Shown: positions 33,614 to 43,251, counted from the first letter of the stretch. The stretch: 64,000 nucleotides of DNA from Thiomonas delicata (GCF_900088825.1 NZ_LT592171.1:1476109-1540108); one strand, 5' to 3'. The notes: generated from the sequence alone by a model not told the origin. Numbers and translations are program-made.

Positions 33614-33841
33614 CGGGTCCCAAACCCGGCGATGTCAGTGACTTTGTCAGTGCCATCCGGTCGCCGAGCGTCGCGTGATGTCGCGCGCAGGCTACAACGC
33701 CAGGGGTGTTTTCCGGCACCTCCGCTGCAAGGTCGGCGACCAATCTAAGCGCGGCCAGATCTCATGCATTTGGGTCAGCGACGCGTTCACATCAAAAAAC
33801 AGCCTGTCACAGCCGCCGACGCCATGGAACGGGTTCGGTCT

Positions 33842-34063
33842 TTACTTTCTTTTGCTGCCAAAGACGAGCAGAAGCCCGCCAACCCCGATGGCGGCAACAC
33901 CTGCCCAGAGCGGAATATTGACCGTTTTCTTCTCCTTCGCGGAGAGTTCAACAGGCCCAATTTTGACCACCGTGGTGTTTCTTGTGTAGCTGAAGCCGCC
34001 ATAGATGAGCCCAAGCGTGCCGGCGACGATTAGAGCAATTGCTACAAGCTTGATTGGATTCAT
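33842..34063 (-). CDS. small two-span membrane protein (DUF3185-like)
   Basis: This 73-residue protein begins MNPIKLVAIALIVAGTLGLI (first membrane helix), has YTRNTTVVKIGPVELSAKEKK in between, and a second helix WAGVAAIGVGGLLLVFG before a basic end. The plan matches the small DUF3185-type membrane proteins found widely in proteobacteria. An ATG at 34063 is preferred; a GTG at 34084 would add seven residues. Function is unknown. Confidence 0.7.
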   Translation of the reverse strand: MNPIKLVAIALIVAGTLGLIYGGFSYTRNTTVVKIGPVELSAKEKKTVNIPLWAGVAAIGVGGLLLVFGSKRK

Positions 34064-34396
34064 GTCGTTGGACTCGAGGTTCACCGCGCCAAGGCCTCAG
34101 CGCTGACGGCGCTGAGGGGGTGTGCTGCCCATGCAATTGAAGCATAAGTTGAAACCCGCCCGGATCGTATCTTCACGCTCGTGACGATCGCCGACACGCA
34201 TGTGTCTGAGCCGGCGCCGTCGATAGGGCATCCATGACGCTGGCGGAAACGGCCAGGAGCGGGATCAAGGCAGATATATTTGACAGATTCATTCAAGAAA
34301 TCTCACTGAACGTGATAAAGATCGCATCTTCCTCGCATTTGGTCTTCGAGATGCATTGCTCATTGGTCGGGAAGCTTTAATCTGGACCATCACCTG
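34064..34396. other. intergenic region with a 9-bp hairpin
   Basis: A perfect stem CCTCAGCGC/GCGCTGAGG (34095-34103 and 34109-34117) with a 5-nt loop lies just upstream of the small membrane-protein gene. The rest should hold the promoter of the GGDEF gene. I saw no further gene. Confidence 0.4.
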
Positions 34397-35398
34397 ATGG
34401 AGCAAAGCATGCAGATCCTGATGGACTTCTTGCAGTTGACGGATGCCGAGGCCCAGGCCTTGGCCGAATTCGCGCCGGAGCTGTTGAACCGCGCGCAGGT
34501 GCCGACGCTGGCCTTTCAAGAACAGGTCGAGATCTTGAGCACCCAGGGGGGCATGCTCAGCGCCCTGAGCACGGACCAGTGCGCCCAGCTCATCGAGATG
34601 CATGCGGAGCACTATCGGGAGTTGCTCGCGCCGCAATACACCCTGCAACTGCAGCACCGCATGATCGAGGTCGGCGATCTGTATTACCGCTGGGGGCTGC
34701 CGCCGCTGTGGATCATGACCACGTCGTCGCTGTTCGCCGCCGATTTCGAGGCCTTCGCCGCCGATTTGTCGCTGCCGCAGCGCCGGCCGCTGATGGCGGC
34801 CCTGTACAAGCGCCTGCGGCGCGACGAGGCCTGGCAGATGGAAGGGTACCGGCTGGCCGGGGACCATGTGCGCCGACAGCTCGAGCGTAGTCCCTTGCGC
34901 GATGTCCTGACCGGTCTGCTCAACCGCGCGGCCCTGGACGAAATGCTGCCCACCGCCTTGGATCGCGCGCGGCGCAACGGCACGAAGGTGGCGGTGGCGC
35001 GGCTGGACTTCGACGCCTTCCGCAGCGTGAACGAGGCGCACGGCACGGTCCTGGGGGATCTGGTGCTGCAGCAACTGGCCGAGCGCCTGCGGCGCGCCCT
35101 GCGCAGGACCGACCTGGTGGTCAGACTGGATGCCGATGATTTCGTGCTGGTGCTGGAAGACATCCACCGCCTGGAGAACCTCGCGCCCTTGCTCGAGCGC
35201 CTGCAATTGGACCTGGACGTGCCCTACACCCTGTCCGACACGCTGTTGTGGCAATGCCCGATCAGCATGGGCATCACCCTCTACCCCGACGACAACGTCG
35301 ATGCCCAGGGCTTGCTGCGGCATGCGGAGCGGGCCCTGGGCGAGGTCAAGGCCAACAAGACGCAGCGCGAGCGCTTCTGGGGCGTCTACGGCCAGTAG
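34397..35398 (+). CDS. protoglobin-GGDEF protein with degenerate sensor and output motifs
   Basis: This 333-residue protein has an N-terminal globin-coupled-sensor-like domain (about 10-150), then a GGDEF domain starting at LRDVLTGLLNRAAL (167). The GGDEF active site reads LDADDF (245-249 is DADDF), so the two glycines and the first acidic residue of GG(D/E)EF are changed and diguanylate cyclase activity is unlikely. In the globin part the family motif around the proximal histidine (IG-x-x-H-x-x-x-GLP) reads VGDLYYRWGLP (92-102), with Tyr where His is expected. The protein may act as a binding or scaffold protein. The histidine alignment is by eye. Confidence 0.75.
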   Translation: MEQSMQILMDFLQLTDAEAQALAEFAPELLNRAQVPTLAFQEQVEILSTQGGMLSALSTDQCAQLIEMHAEHYRELLAPQYTLQLQHRMIEVGDLYYRWGLPPLWIMTTSSLFAADFEAFAADLSLPQRRPLMAALYKRLRRDEAWQMEGYRLAGDHVRRQLERSPLRDVLTGLLNRAALDEMLPTALDRARRNGTKVAVARLDFDAFRSVNEAHGTVLGDLVLQQLAERLRRALRRTDLVVRLDADDFVLVLEDIHRLENLAPLLERLQLDLDVPYTLSDTLLWQCPISMGITLYPDDNVDAQGLLRHAERALGEVKANKTQRERFWGVYGQ

Positions 35399-35523
35399 GC
35401 GCGCTCCGTCTTCGCCGACCCCAAGCTTGCAAGCAGGCCTCCAGCGTCTTCGCAACATGTGAAGATTCTCGACCCTTCGACAAACTCCACGGCGGTTGGT
35501 CACAAGTGCGGGGAAAAGTGGTT

Positions 35524-36489
35524 CTACGCTCTGGAACGCGCCCGCCGTAGTTGCCGCGGCGAGGAAAAGCCGGCCAGCTCGGCGCTTCGTGTCACTGGCG
35601 CGCCCTGCGCCAATGCCTGCTCGGCCAGTGCCAGGCGTACCCGCTCCACGTAATCGCGCGGGGAAATGCCGGTTTGTTCGCGAAACAGCCGGTTCAGGTG
35701 CCGGGGAGTGACGAGCGCCACACGCGCCAGGGCGGCGGCGTTCCAAAGATGTTCAGGGTGTTCGCACACGGCGTCTTGGACACGGTGCAAGGCGGGGTGC
35801 ATATGGTCGCGCCAGGCCAGCAGGGGTGAAATCTGGTCGGCCTGTGGGCCGCGTCGGGCGAACACCACCATGGTTTGCGCGACCGCCGCGGCCACAGCGG
35901 CGCCGCAATGGCCGGCGATGGCGTACAGCGCAAGGTCGATACCGGCGGTGATGCCAGCGCTGGACAGCAGCGTGCCGTCGTCCACGAACGCGCGCTGTCC
36001 CAGAACTTGTGCGGCTGGTGCCATGCGCGCAAGGTCGTTCAGCAATTCGTGATGGGTGGTGACCCTGTGCCGGCCAATGAGTCCTGCGTCGGCGGCCATC
36101 AATGCGCCCACGCAGATGGTGAGCAGCCGGGTTGCGCCCCCCTGCCCTTGCAGCGCTGGGCCGAGATTGGCGGCGAGCCAGTTGCGCGTTTCCAGCCAGA
36201 CTGGCAACCGCCAGGCCACGTCGCTCATGGTGCCAAGGCGCCCCAGCAGCACGACCCAAACATGTGCTGAAATCACCGGCGGCAGGGGTTCAATTCCGGT
36301 CAGATGGGCGCCCACGGAGGTCCGTACTTCGGCCTGCGGCCCCACGTAGCGCAGGCGAAAGGCTTCGGGCTGGCCGCGCCAACGCAGGTGTTGGTTGGCC
36401 AGCCGAAACGCCTCGGCAGGACCGGCAAGATCGAGCAAGAGGGTGTCGGGCAGAACGACGAACAGAACGTCGATGGGGTCGGCGGGCAT
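35524..36489 (-). CDS. GlxA-type transcriptional regulator (DJ-1/PfpI domain plus AraC HTH)
   Basis: This 321-residue protein has an N-terminal DJ-1/PfpI-like domain (DVLFVVLPDTLLLDLAGPAEAF) and a C-terminal AraC helix-turn-helix region (VTPRHLNRLFREQTGISPRDYVERVRL). It stops soon after LAGFSSPRQLRRA, somewhat earlier than most family members, so the second recognition helix may be incomplete. It follows the DJ-1-like gene by 3 nt and probably regulates this operon. Confidence 0.85.
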   Translation of the reverse strand: MPADPIDVLFVVLPDTLLLDLAGPAEAFRLANQHLRWRGQPEAFRLRYVGPQAEVRTSVGAHLTGIEPLPPVISAHVWVVLLGRLGTMSDVAWRLPVWLETRNWLAANLGPALQGQGGATRLLTICVGALMAADAGLIGRHRVTTHHELLNDLARMAPAAQVLGQRAFVDDGTLLSSAGITAGIDLALYAIAGHCGAAVAAAVAQTMVVFARRGPQADQISPLLAWRDHMHPALHRVQDAVCEHPEHLWNAAALARVALVTPRHLNRLFREQTGISPRDYVERVRLALAEQALAQGAPVTRSAELAGFSSPRQLRRARSRA

Positions 36490-36492
36490 GCT

Positions 36493-37236
36493 TCAGGCGG
36501 GTTCAGTCCAGGGGTAGTCCATCTGCCGCGCCGTGGCAGCGGCGAGTTCGCGCCCCGCGTGCCGGGCCACCAGATGCAGGCTCATGTCGATCCCGGCGGC
36601 GATGCCCGCCGAGGTGACTACCGCGCCATGGTCGATCCAGCGCGCATCCGGGCGCAGGGTCAGGTCGGGATGGAGCCGGGCCAGTTCCGCCACGTCTTCC
36701 CAGTGGGTCGTGGCTTCGCAGTCGTGCAGCACGCCAGCGGCGGCGAGCACGAAGGCGCCGGTGCAGACCGAGGCCGTCAGCGCCGCCGATGATGCCCGCT
36801 CGGCCACCCAGGCGAGCATGGCAGGGTCGCCCAGCACGGCGTCGACCACGCCGCCTGGCACCAGCAGCCACGGCGTGGCGGGCGCATCGCGCAGCGCGTG
36901 GTCGGGCTGGATGACCACGCCAGCGCGGGCACGCACGGCCCGGCCGTCGCGCGAGGCGGTGCGTACCGTGAACAAGGGCGGCGCAACGGCGGCGGCCTGG
37001 CGGGCGTGGACCCGCGCCGCGGTGGTGAACACCTCGTAAGGGCCGGCGAAGTCCAGCAGTTCCATGTCGTCGAACACGAGCATGAGGACGGTGGTGGCGT
37101 GCACATCCGTGCCTTGCGGGGTGTCACCCATCTTCGGACGGTCGAGCGATGGGACCATGGTGGGCTCCCCCGCGCTGCACGCGGCCCCGCCGAGCGGGGC
37201 ATCGCCCATCTTCGGACGGCCGGACGATGGGCTCAT
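36493..37236 (-). CDS. DJ-1/PfpI family protein
   Basis: This 247-residue protein has VLMLVFDDMELLDFAGPYEVF, the DJ-1/PfpI entry, and the nucleophile elbow ALTASVCTGAFVLAAAGVL with Cys, followed by THWED. It resembles isonitrile hydratase-type and GlxA-like proteins. The ATG at 37236 overlaps the stop of the isochorismatase gene (ATGA). The first 35 or so residues hold two copies of RPKMGD, encoded by a 27-bp direct repeat, so the folded part starts later. Confidence 0.8.
   Translation of the reverse strand: MSPSSGRPKMGDAPLGGAACSAGEPTMVPSLDRPKMGDTPQGTDVHATTVLMLVFDDMELLDFAGPYEVFTTAARVHARQAAAVAPPLFTVRTASRDGRAVRARAGVVIQPDHALRDAPATPWLLVPGGVVDAVLGDPAMLAWVAERASSAALTASVCTGAFVLAAAGVLHDCEATTHWEDVAELARLHPDLTLRPDARWIDHGAVVTSAGIAAGIDMSLHLVARHAGRELAAATARQMDYPWTEPA
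37127..37231. repeat. 27-bp direct repeat with internal inverted ends
   Basis: The units 37127-37153 and 37205-37231 agree at 24 of 27 positions. Each begins CCCATC and ends GATGGG, so each can fold as a hairpin. They encode the RPKMGD peptide twice at the start of the DJ-1-like protein. They look like a small mobile or REP-like repeat caught in a coding region. Confidence 0.5.
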
Positions 37237-37790
37237 GCCACGCGCTCCAGTGCCTGCGCGGCCGTTACCAAGGTGGCGAAACGCCCGGTGAGAACGGTTT
37301 CGGTGCGCTCGCGAATGGCCTCGGCGGTGAGCAGTTTGCCAGCGGGGGTCTGCATGTCGAAGGTCAACGTGGCTTCGGTGACGTAGTCGACCTCCCAGCC
37401 TTCGTCGCTGGCGTGGCGTGCCGTGGTTTCGCAGCACTGCTCGGTGCGGATGCCAGCGACGAGTACACGCGCGATGCCATGTTCGCGCAGCCAGTCCGCA
37501 AGGCCAGTGCCGACCAGGGCGCTGTGGCGGCGCTTCTCGACCGTGAACGCGGGTTCGAAGGCGTCGAGTCCGTCCAGCGGACGCACATGACCGCTGGCCT
37601 TGGCGAAGGGATTGGCCGCCATATCGTCACCACCGAGGTGAAAAATGCGCACGATGGGCACGCCACGCGCCTGGCAGCCCTGCACCAAGGTGTTGCAGGC
37701 GTGCAGGAAGGCAGGAACGTCGCGCGCGTCCCAGGTCGGGCGATGGCGAAAGGATTCTTGAACGTCGATCAACAGCAAGGCGGTTTTCAT
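37233..37790 (-). CDS. isochorismatase-family cysteine hydrolase
   Basis: This 185-residue protein begins MKTALLLIDVQESFRHRP, containing the catalytic Asp of the family. It has the lysine region AFTVEKRRHSALVGTGL and the cysteine region VAGIRTEQCCETTARHA. The family hydrolyses amides such as nicotinamide, or isochorismate; the substrate is not clear. It is the first gene of an operon with the DJ-1-like protein and the GlxA-type regulator. Confidence 0.88.
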   Translation of the reverse strand: MKTALLLIDVQESFRHRPTWDARDVPAFLHACNTLVQGCQARGVPIVRIFHLGGDDMAANPFAKASGHVRPLDGLDAFEPAFTVEKRRHSALVGTGLADWLREHGIARVLVAGIRTEQCCETTARHASDEGWEVDYVTEATLTFDMQTPAGKLLTAEAIRERTETVLTGRFATLVTAAQALERVA

Positions 37791-37913
37791 AAGCAGGCTC
37801 CGGCAGGTTGGGGAACAGCCTGCATGATGGGGCCGCAGGCCGCTGCGCGCGACGCTGGATCGGGACCGTCTAGGACAAAAAACGGACATGCACCGCACGG
37901 TGCGCGGCGTGAC

Positions 37914-38288
37914 TCAAAACGGCAACTTGCCGGCGAGCATATGCCACCACATGACCCAGTCGCCCATGAGGCTGTAGATCGGCCGCTTGAAGGTGGCCGG
38001 GCGGTTGTGCTCGAAAAGGACATGCCCGGCCCAGGCGAAGCCATAGCCCAGCAGCACGCCGGCGAGCAGCCATTCCGGTTGGCCGGTGAACAGCAGGAGG
38101 AACAAGCACGCCAGGGCCAGCGTGGAGCCGATGAAATGCAGGCGGCGGCACATGGGGTTGCGGTGCTCGGCCAGGTAGAGGGGATAGAACTCGGCGAACG
38201 AGCGGCTGGCAGCCAAGCGCGCGAGATCGGGCGGCGAGGCCTGCGGCGGCGTGTGGGCTTGCCGGGTATGACGATCACGTGCGCGCAT
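37914..38288 (-). CDS. DUF962/Mpo1-like membrane protein
   Basis: This 124-residue protein contains FAEFYPLYLAEHRNPMCRRLHFIG and GYGFAWAGHVLFEHNRPATF, the DUF962 (YGL010w/Mpo1) signature with conserved histidines, and hydrophobic helices between them. The yeast member is a 2-hydroxy fatty acid dioxygenase. GGAGG precedes the ATG at 38288. Confidence 0.85.
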   Translation of the reverse strand: MRARDRHTRQAHTPPQASPPDLARLAASRSFAEFYPLYLAEHRNPMCRRLHFIGSTLALACLFLLLFTGQPEWLLAGVLLGYGFAWAGHVLFEHNRPATFKRPIYSLMGDWVMWWHMLAGKLPF

Positions 38289-38392
38289 CGAAACCTCCTT
38301 CGCGGCGCGGCACCCGCGCTGCGCCAAATTAACGAATCAACGAATCAACTATAGGCCGCCAACAGGCGCAGCACGGCGCCGTCCTCCGCCGT

Positions 38393-39355
38393 TCAGCCGG
38401 CAGCGCACAAGCGCTGTCGCGCAGCGCCGTACTCCCGGCCGAGTCGAGCCACCAGTTCGGCGGCGGGAACCACGCCTTCGACGGCGCCGATGCCCTGGCC
38501 GCTGCCCCAGATGTCTTTCCAGGCCTTGGCTCCGCCGACCGCCGCGGCGAAATCCATCTTGCTCGGGTCTCCTTCGGGCAGATGGTCGGGGTCCAGCCCG
38601 GCGGCGGCGATCGAGCCGCGCAGGTAGTTGCCGTGCACGCCGGTGAACAGATTGGAGTAGACGATGTCCTGCGCCATGCCCTGCACGATCATCTGCTTGT
38701 AAGCTTCCGGCGCCCTCGCCTCCTCGGTGGCGATGAAGGCGCTGCCGACGTAGGCGAAGTCCGCGCCCATGGCCTGCGCCGCCAGCACCGCGTCGCCCCG
38801 GGCGATCGCGCCGGCAAGCGCCAGCGGCCCGTCGAACCACTGCCGGATTTCCTGCACCAGTGCGAAGGGAGACAGGGTGCCGGCATGCCCGCCGGCCCCC
38901 GCGGCCACTGCAATGAGGCCATCGGCCCCTTTCTCGATGGCCTTGTGGGCGAAGGCGTTGTGGATGACGTCGTGCAGCACGATGCCACCCCAGGCGTGCA
39001 CGGCCTGGTTGACCTCGGGCCGCGCGCCCAGCGAGGTGATGACGATGGGCACCCGGTACTTGGCGCACAGCGTCAGGTCGTGCTCGAGCCGGTCGTTGCT
39101 CCTGTGCACGATCTGGTTCACGGCAAAAGGCGCGGCGGGCTGATCCGGGTGCGCCCGGTCCCACGCGGCGAGGGTCTCGGTGATCTCGGCCAGCCACGCG
39201 TCGAGCTGGGCCGCCGGCCTGGCGTTGAGCGCCGGAAAGCTGCCGACGATGCCTGCCGTGCACTGGGCGATGACGAGCTTGGGGTTGGAGATGATGAACA
39301 GCGGCGAGCCGATGATCGGCAGGCGCAGGCGGGACAGGGCTGAAGGAAGCGGCAT
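38393..39355 (-). CDS. nitronate monooxygenase family flavoprotein
   Basis: This 320-residue protein begins LRLPIIGSPLFIISNPKLVI and has AQCTAGIVGSFPALNARP, IVITSLGARPEV, GADGLIAVAAGAGGHAG and GADFAYVGSAFIATEEA. These are the FMN-binding TIM-barrel motifs of NMO/2-nitropropane dioxygenase. It oxidises alkyl nitronates in known members. It stands alone between a promoter gap and the acyl-CoA dehydrogenase gene. Confidence 0.9.
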   Translation of the reverse strand: MPLPSALSRLRLPIIGSPLFIISNPKLVIAQCTAGIVGSFPALNARPAAQLDAWLAEITETLAAWDRAHPDQPAAPFAVNQIVHRSNDRLEHDLTLCAKYRVPIVITSLGARPEVNQAVHAWGGIVLHDVIHNAFAHKAIEKGADGLIAVAAGAGGHAGTLSPFALVQEIRQWFDGPLALAGAIARGDAVLAAQAMGADFAYVGSAFIATEEARAPEAYKQMIVQGMAQDIVYSNLFTGVHGNYLRGSIAAAGLDPDHLPEGDPSKMDFAAAVGGAKAWKDIWGSGQGIGAVEGVVPAAELVARLGREYGAARQRLCAAG

Positions 39356-39491
39356 GGTGGGGTCAACGCGTGAACGGGAGCCGGTTGGCTGGGATCGGTG
39401 GCGGTGGCGGGCCCCGGCGGGCGATGTTTCTTGTGTTCGCCCTGGCGGAGCCGCCCCGTGGCTGTGCAGGGGACGACCTGGCGCAGCCGGG

Positions 39492-41276
39492 TCAGAACGC
39501 CTCGGCCGGCAGCGCCATCACGCTGTCGGCGCCCTGCAACACGGCGTCACGCAAGGCGGCGCACCGCGGCAGCAGATGCGCGCCGTAGAACGCCGCGGTC
39601 GTGCGCTTGGCCTGGGCGAAGGAGGCCTCGGCGGCCATCATCTCGCCGGCGGCCAGCCAGGCCTGGCCCATCTGCCAGCCGGCCAGCAGGGTTCCGGCCA
39701 GCATCAGGTAGGGCACGCTGCCGGCGTAAACCGCATTCGGCTCGGCCTTGCCGTTGGCGACGACGAAGGCCACGGTCTGTTCAAACGCCTCGCGCGCCCG
39801 GCCGAGTTGCCCGGCCAGGGTCTGCGCCTGCGGGTCGCCGCTGGCCTGCAGGCGCTCTTGCGTCTGCTGCACGCGGCGGGCGAAAGCCAACGCCAGGGTG
39901 CCGCCGTCGCGCAGGGTCTTGCGGCCGACGAGGTCGTTGGCCTGGATGGCGGTGGTGCCCTCGTAGATGGTGAGAATGCGTGCGTCGCGGTAATACTGCG
40001 CCGCGCCGGTCTCCTCGATGAAGCCCATGCCGCCGTGCACCTGCACGCCCAGGCTGGCGACCTCGATGCTCGTTTCGGTGGAGAAGCCCTTGACGATGGG
40101 CACCAGAAATTCGTAGGCCGCCTCGTGGGCGGCGCGCTGGGCGGGGTCGGCATGCGCGCGGCCGACATCGTGCAGACCGGCCGCCGTCAGCGCCAGGGCG
40201 CGCGCGCCCTCGGTGAGGGCGCGCATGGTCATGAGCATGCGCCGCACGTCCGGGTGGTGCACGATGGCCACCGACTGCGCGCTGCTGCCGTCCACCGGGC
40301 GCGACTGCACGCGGTCGCGCGCATAGCCGGCCGCCTTCTGGTAGGCCCGCTCGGCCAACGCCACGCCCTGCATGCCCACGGCGTAGCGCGCGGCGTTCAT
40401 CATGATGAACATGTATTCGAGCCCGCGGTTGGGCTCGCCGATCAGCTCGCCGATGGCGCCCTCGCCCACCTCGCCCTTGCCGTCGCCGTACACCAGCACG
40501 GCGGTGGGGCTGGCCTTGATGCCGAGTTTGTGCTCGATCGAGGCGCACCACACGTCGTTGCGCCGGCCGTCGGGCAGCACCTTGGGCACGATGAACAACG
40601 AGATGCCCTTCACGCCTGCGGGGGCGTCGGGCAGGCGGGCCAGCACGAGGTGGACGATGTTGTCCGCCATGTCGTGCTCGCCGTAGGTGATGAAAATCTT
40701 CTGCCCGAAGATCCGGTAGCCGCCACCATCCTGTGGCACGGCGCGGCTGCGCACCAGGGCCAGGTCCGAGCCGGCCTGGGGCTCGGTGAGGTTCATGGTG
40801 CCGGTCCACGCCCCCGAGATCAGCCGGGGGATGTAGCGCTGCTGCTGCTCCTTGCTTCCCGCCGTCAGCAGGGCCTCGATGGCGCCGTCCGACAGCAGCG
40901 GGCACAGCGCGAAACTCAGATTGGCGCTGTTGAGCATCTCGGTGCAGGCGGCGGCGATGCTCTTGGGCAGGCCCTGGCCGCCGAAGTCCACCGGGTGCTG
41001 CAAACCCTGCCAGCCGGCTTCGGCGAATTGGCGGAACGCCTCCTTGAAACCGGGCGTGGTGGTGACCACGCCATCCTTCCAGCTGCTTGGCTGCAGGTCG
41101 CCCGTTGCATTGAGCGGGGCGACCACGTCCTGGTTGAAGCGGGCGCATTCCTCCAGCACGGCACGCGCGGTGTCGGGCGTGGCGTCCTCGTAGCCGGGGA
41201 GCCGGGCGATGTCGGGCAGGCCGGCCAGATGCTCGAGGCAAAAGGCCATGTCCTTGACGGGTGCTGTGTAGCGCAT
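39492..41276 (-). CDS. acyl-CoA dehydrogenase (long, C-terminally extended type)
   Basis: This 594-residue protein has the FAD and substrate motifs MNLTEPQAGSDLA and FGQKIFITYGEHD, then QVHGGMGFIEETGAAQYYRDARILTIYEGTT near 410. The length and extra C-terminal domain match the large acyl-CoA dehydrogenases of beta-proteobacteria. It catalyses the first step of beta-oxidation and passes electrons to ETF, whose genes lie just upstream in the same direction. Confidence 0.93.
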   Translation of the reverse strand: MRYTAPVKDMAFCLEHLAGLPDIARLPGYEDATPDTARAVLEECARFNQDVVAPLNATGDLQPSSWKDGVVTTTPGFKEAFRQFAEAGWQGLQHPVDFGGQGLPKSIAAACTEMLNSANLSFALCPLLSDGAIEALLTAGSKEQQQRYIPRLISGAWTGTMNLTEPQAGSDLALVRSRAVPQDGGGYRIFGQKIFITYGEHDMADNIVHLVLARLPDAPAGVKGISLFIVPKVLPDGRRNDVWCASIEHKLGIKASPTAVLVYGDGKGEVGEGAIGELIGEPNRGLEYMFIMMNAARYAVGMQGVALAERAYQKAAGYARDRVQSRPVDGSSAQSVAIVHHPDVRRMLMTMRALTEGARALALTAAGLHDVGRAHADPAQRAAHEAAYEFLVPIVKGFSTETSIEVASLGVQVHGGMGFIEETGAAQYYRDARILTIYEGTTAIQANDLVGRKTLRDGGTLALAFARRVQQTQERLQASGDPQAQTLAGQLGRAREAFEQTVAFVVANGKAEPNAVYAGSVPYLMLAGTLLAGWQMGQAWLAAGEMMAAEASFAQAKRTTAAFYGAHLLPRCAALRDAVLQGADSVMALPAEAF

Positions 41277-41360
41277 GCGAGTCTCCTTGATATTTCGGCG
41301 AGCCGCTTGGCGCCGGGTGGCGTTGCAGCTTCTGGTGGTGAACCTCGCGCCGCGGCGCGA

Positions 41361-42293
41361 TCAGAGCTGCTTGACCATTTCGGGCACGGCGGTGAACAGG
41401 TCGGCCACCAGGCCGTAGTCGGCCACGCCGAAGATGGGGGCCTCCTCGTCCTTGTTGATGGCCACGATGACCTTGCTGTCCTTCATCCCGGCCAGATGCT
41501 GGATGGCCCCGGAGATGCCCACGGCGACGTAGAGCTGGGGGGCGACGATCTTGCCGGTCTGGCCGACCTGCCAGTCGTTCGGGGCGTAGCCGGCGTCCAC
41601 CGCGGCGCGGCTGGCACCCAGCGCCGCGCCCAGCTTGTCGGCCAGCGGGGTCATGACGGCGTCGAAGTTTTCCTTGCTGCCCAGGCCGCGCCCGCCGGAG
41701 ACGACGATCTTGGCGGCGGTGAGCTCGGGGCGCTCGCTCTTGGTCGTCTCGCGCCCCACCAGGCTGGACAGGCCGGAGTCGGGCACCGCGGCGATGGACT
41801 CGAGCGCGGCGCTGCCGCCGGTGGCGGCGGCGAGGTCGAAGCCGGTGGTGCGCACGGTGATGATCTTGACCGCATCGGCGCTTTGCACGGTGGCGATGGC
41901 GTTGCCGGCGTAGATGGGGCGGTCGAAGGTGTCGGGTCCAAGCACGTGGATGACGTCGGAGATCTGCATGACGTCGAGCAGCGCGGCCACGCGCGGCATG
42001 AGGTTCTTGCCGAAGGCGGTGGCCGCCGCCAGGATGTGCGTGTAGCCGCCGGCCAGGGCCAGCACCTGCGGCGCGAGGTTCTCGGCCAGGCCGTCGCCCA
42101 GGTGGGGGGCGTCGGCTTGCAGCACCTTGGCCACGCCGGCGATTTGCGTGGCGGCCTGGGCCGCGCCGGTGCAGTCGCGTCCGGCGACCAGCACATGCAC
42201 TTGCGGGTCGCAGGCCAGCGCGGCGGTGACGGTGTGGAGGGTGGAGGGCTTGAGGCCGTGGTGGTCGTGTTCGGCGATGACGAGTGCGGTCAT
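41361..42293 (-). CDS. etfA: electron transfer flavoprotein subunit alpha
   Basis: This 310-residue protein begins [20 protein letters not shown] and has the C-terminal FAD domain motifs [39 protein letters not shown] and [16 protein letters not shown]. The length is normal. It forms the ETF dimer with the product of the gene 74 nt upstream and feeds electrons from acyl-CoA dehydrogenase to the quinone pool. Confidence 0.95.
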   Translation of the reverse strand: MTALVIAEHDHHGLKPSTLHTVTAALACDPQVHVLVAGRDCTGAAQAATQIAGVAKVLQADAPHLGDGLAENLAPQVLALAGGYTHILAAATAFGKNLMPRVAALLDVMQISDVIHVLGPDTFDRPIYAGNAIATVQSADAVKIITVRTTGFDLAAATGGSAALESIAAVPDSGLSSLVGRETTKSERPELTAAKIVVSGGRGLGSKENFDAVMTPLADKLGAALGASRAAVDAGYAPNDWQVGQTGKIVAPQLYVAVGISGAIQHLAGMKDSKVIVAINKDEEAPIFGVADYGLVADLFTAVPEMVKQL

Positions 42294-42367
42294 GGGCTGG
42301 TCCTGGTGTGCCCGCGCCGGCGGGCGGCGGCGGGGGTGATGGCGGGTGGGTTCGGCCGTGGCGGCGC

Positions 42368-43117
42368 TCAGATCACCTTGGCTTCGGTCTTGAGGCGGGC
42401 CACCAGGGTGGCCACGTCGGGGACCTTGACGCCGGCGCCGCGCTTCGGGGGCTCGGCGACTTTGAGGGTCTTGAGGCGGGGCGCCACGTCGACGCCGAGT
42501 TCGGCGGGCTTGAGCGTGTCGAGCGGCTTTTTCTTGGCCTTCATGATGTTGGGCAGGGTGACGTAGCGCGGCTCGTTCAAGCGCAGGTCGGTGGTGACCA
42601 CGGCGGGCAGCTTGACCTGCAGGGTCTCCAGCCCGCCGTCGACCTCGCGCGTGACCTTGGCCGCGCCGTCGACGAGTTCGACCTTGGAGGCGAAGGTGGC
42701 TTGCGGCCAGCCCAGCAGCGCGGCGAGCATCTGCCCGGTCTGGTTGCAGTCGTCGTCGATGGCTTGTTTGCCGAGGATGACGAGTTGCGGCTGTTCCTTG
42801 TCGACCACGGCCTTGAGCAGCTTGGCCACGGCCAGCGGCTGCAGTTCGGCCTCGGTCTCGACCAGCACGGCGCGGTCGGCGCCGATGGCCATCGCGGTGC
42901 GCAGGGTTTCGCCGCAGGCCGCGGCGCCGCAGCTCACGGCGACGACCTCGCTGGCCACGCCCTTCTCTTTCAGGCGCACGGCCTCTTCCACGGCGATTTC
43001 GTCAAAGGGGTTCATGCTCATCTTCACCCCCGCGGTGTCCACCCCGCCACCGTCGCTCCTGACACGCACCTTGACGTTGTAGTCCACCACACGCTTGACT
43101 GCCACCAGCACCTTCAT
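42368..43117 (-). CDS. etfB: electron transfer flavoprotein subunit beta
   Basis: This 249-residue protein begins [20 protein letters not shown] and contains [26 protein letters not shown] and [29 protein letters not shown], the ETF-beta signature. The ATG at 43117 has GGAG upstream. It is the first gene of an etfB-etfA-acyl-CoA dehydrogenase group. A 12-bp palindrome lies about 135 nt upstream. Confidence 0.95.
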   Translation of the reverse strand: MKVLVAVKRVVDYNVKVRVRSDGGGVDTAGVKMSMNPFDEIAVEEAVRLKEKGVASEVVAVSCGAAACGETLRTAMAIGADRAVLVETEAELQPLAVAKLLKAVVDKEQPQLVILGKQAIDDDCNQTGQMLAALLGWPQATFASKVELVDGAAKVTREVDGGLETLQVKLPAVVTTDLRLNEPRYVTLPNIMKAKKKPLDTLKPAELGVDVAPRLKTLKVAEPPKRGAGVKVPDVATLVARLKTEAKVI

Positions 43118-43251
43118 CCAGAACTCCCATGATTGAAAACTGCGACCCCGAGTATAGGCAGCGCCCCGACCCTGGCGTGGGCCTGTCAAGGCCAGCGCCC
43201 GCCGCGCGCGTCCAGACTCGCTGCTGGCGGATCTTCGGCCAGCACGGGAAT

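Noticed and set aside
34289-35746. 485-codon minus-strand frame antisense to the GGDEF gene
   Set aside because: The composition is Gln-, Arg- and His-rich and the plus-strand frame is a recognisable two-domain protein.
39180-42566. Very long open frame on the plus strand antisense to the acyl-CoA dehydrogenase and etfA genes
   Set aside because: It is a by-product of high GC at third positions; the minus-strand products are clear family members and the plus-strand product is Arg-, Gly- and His-rich with no family resemblance.
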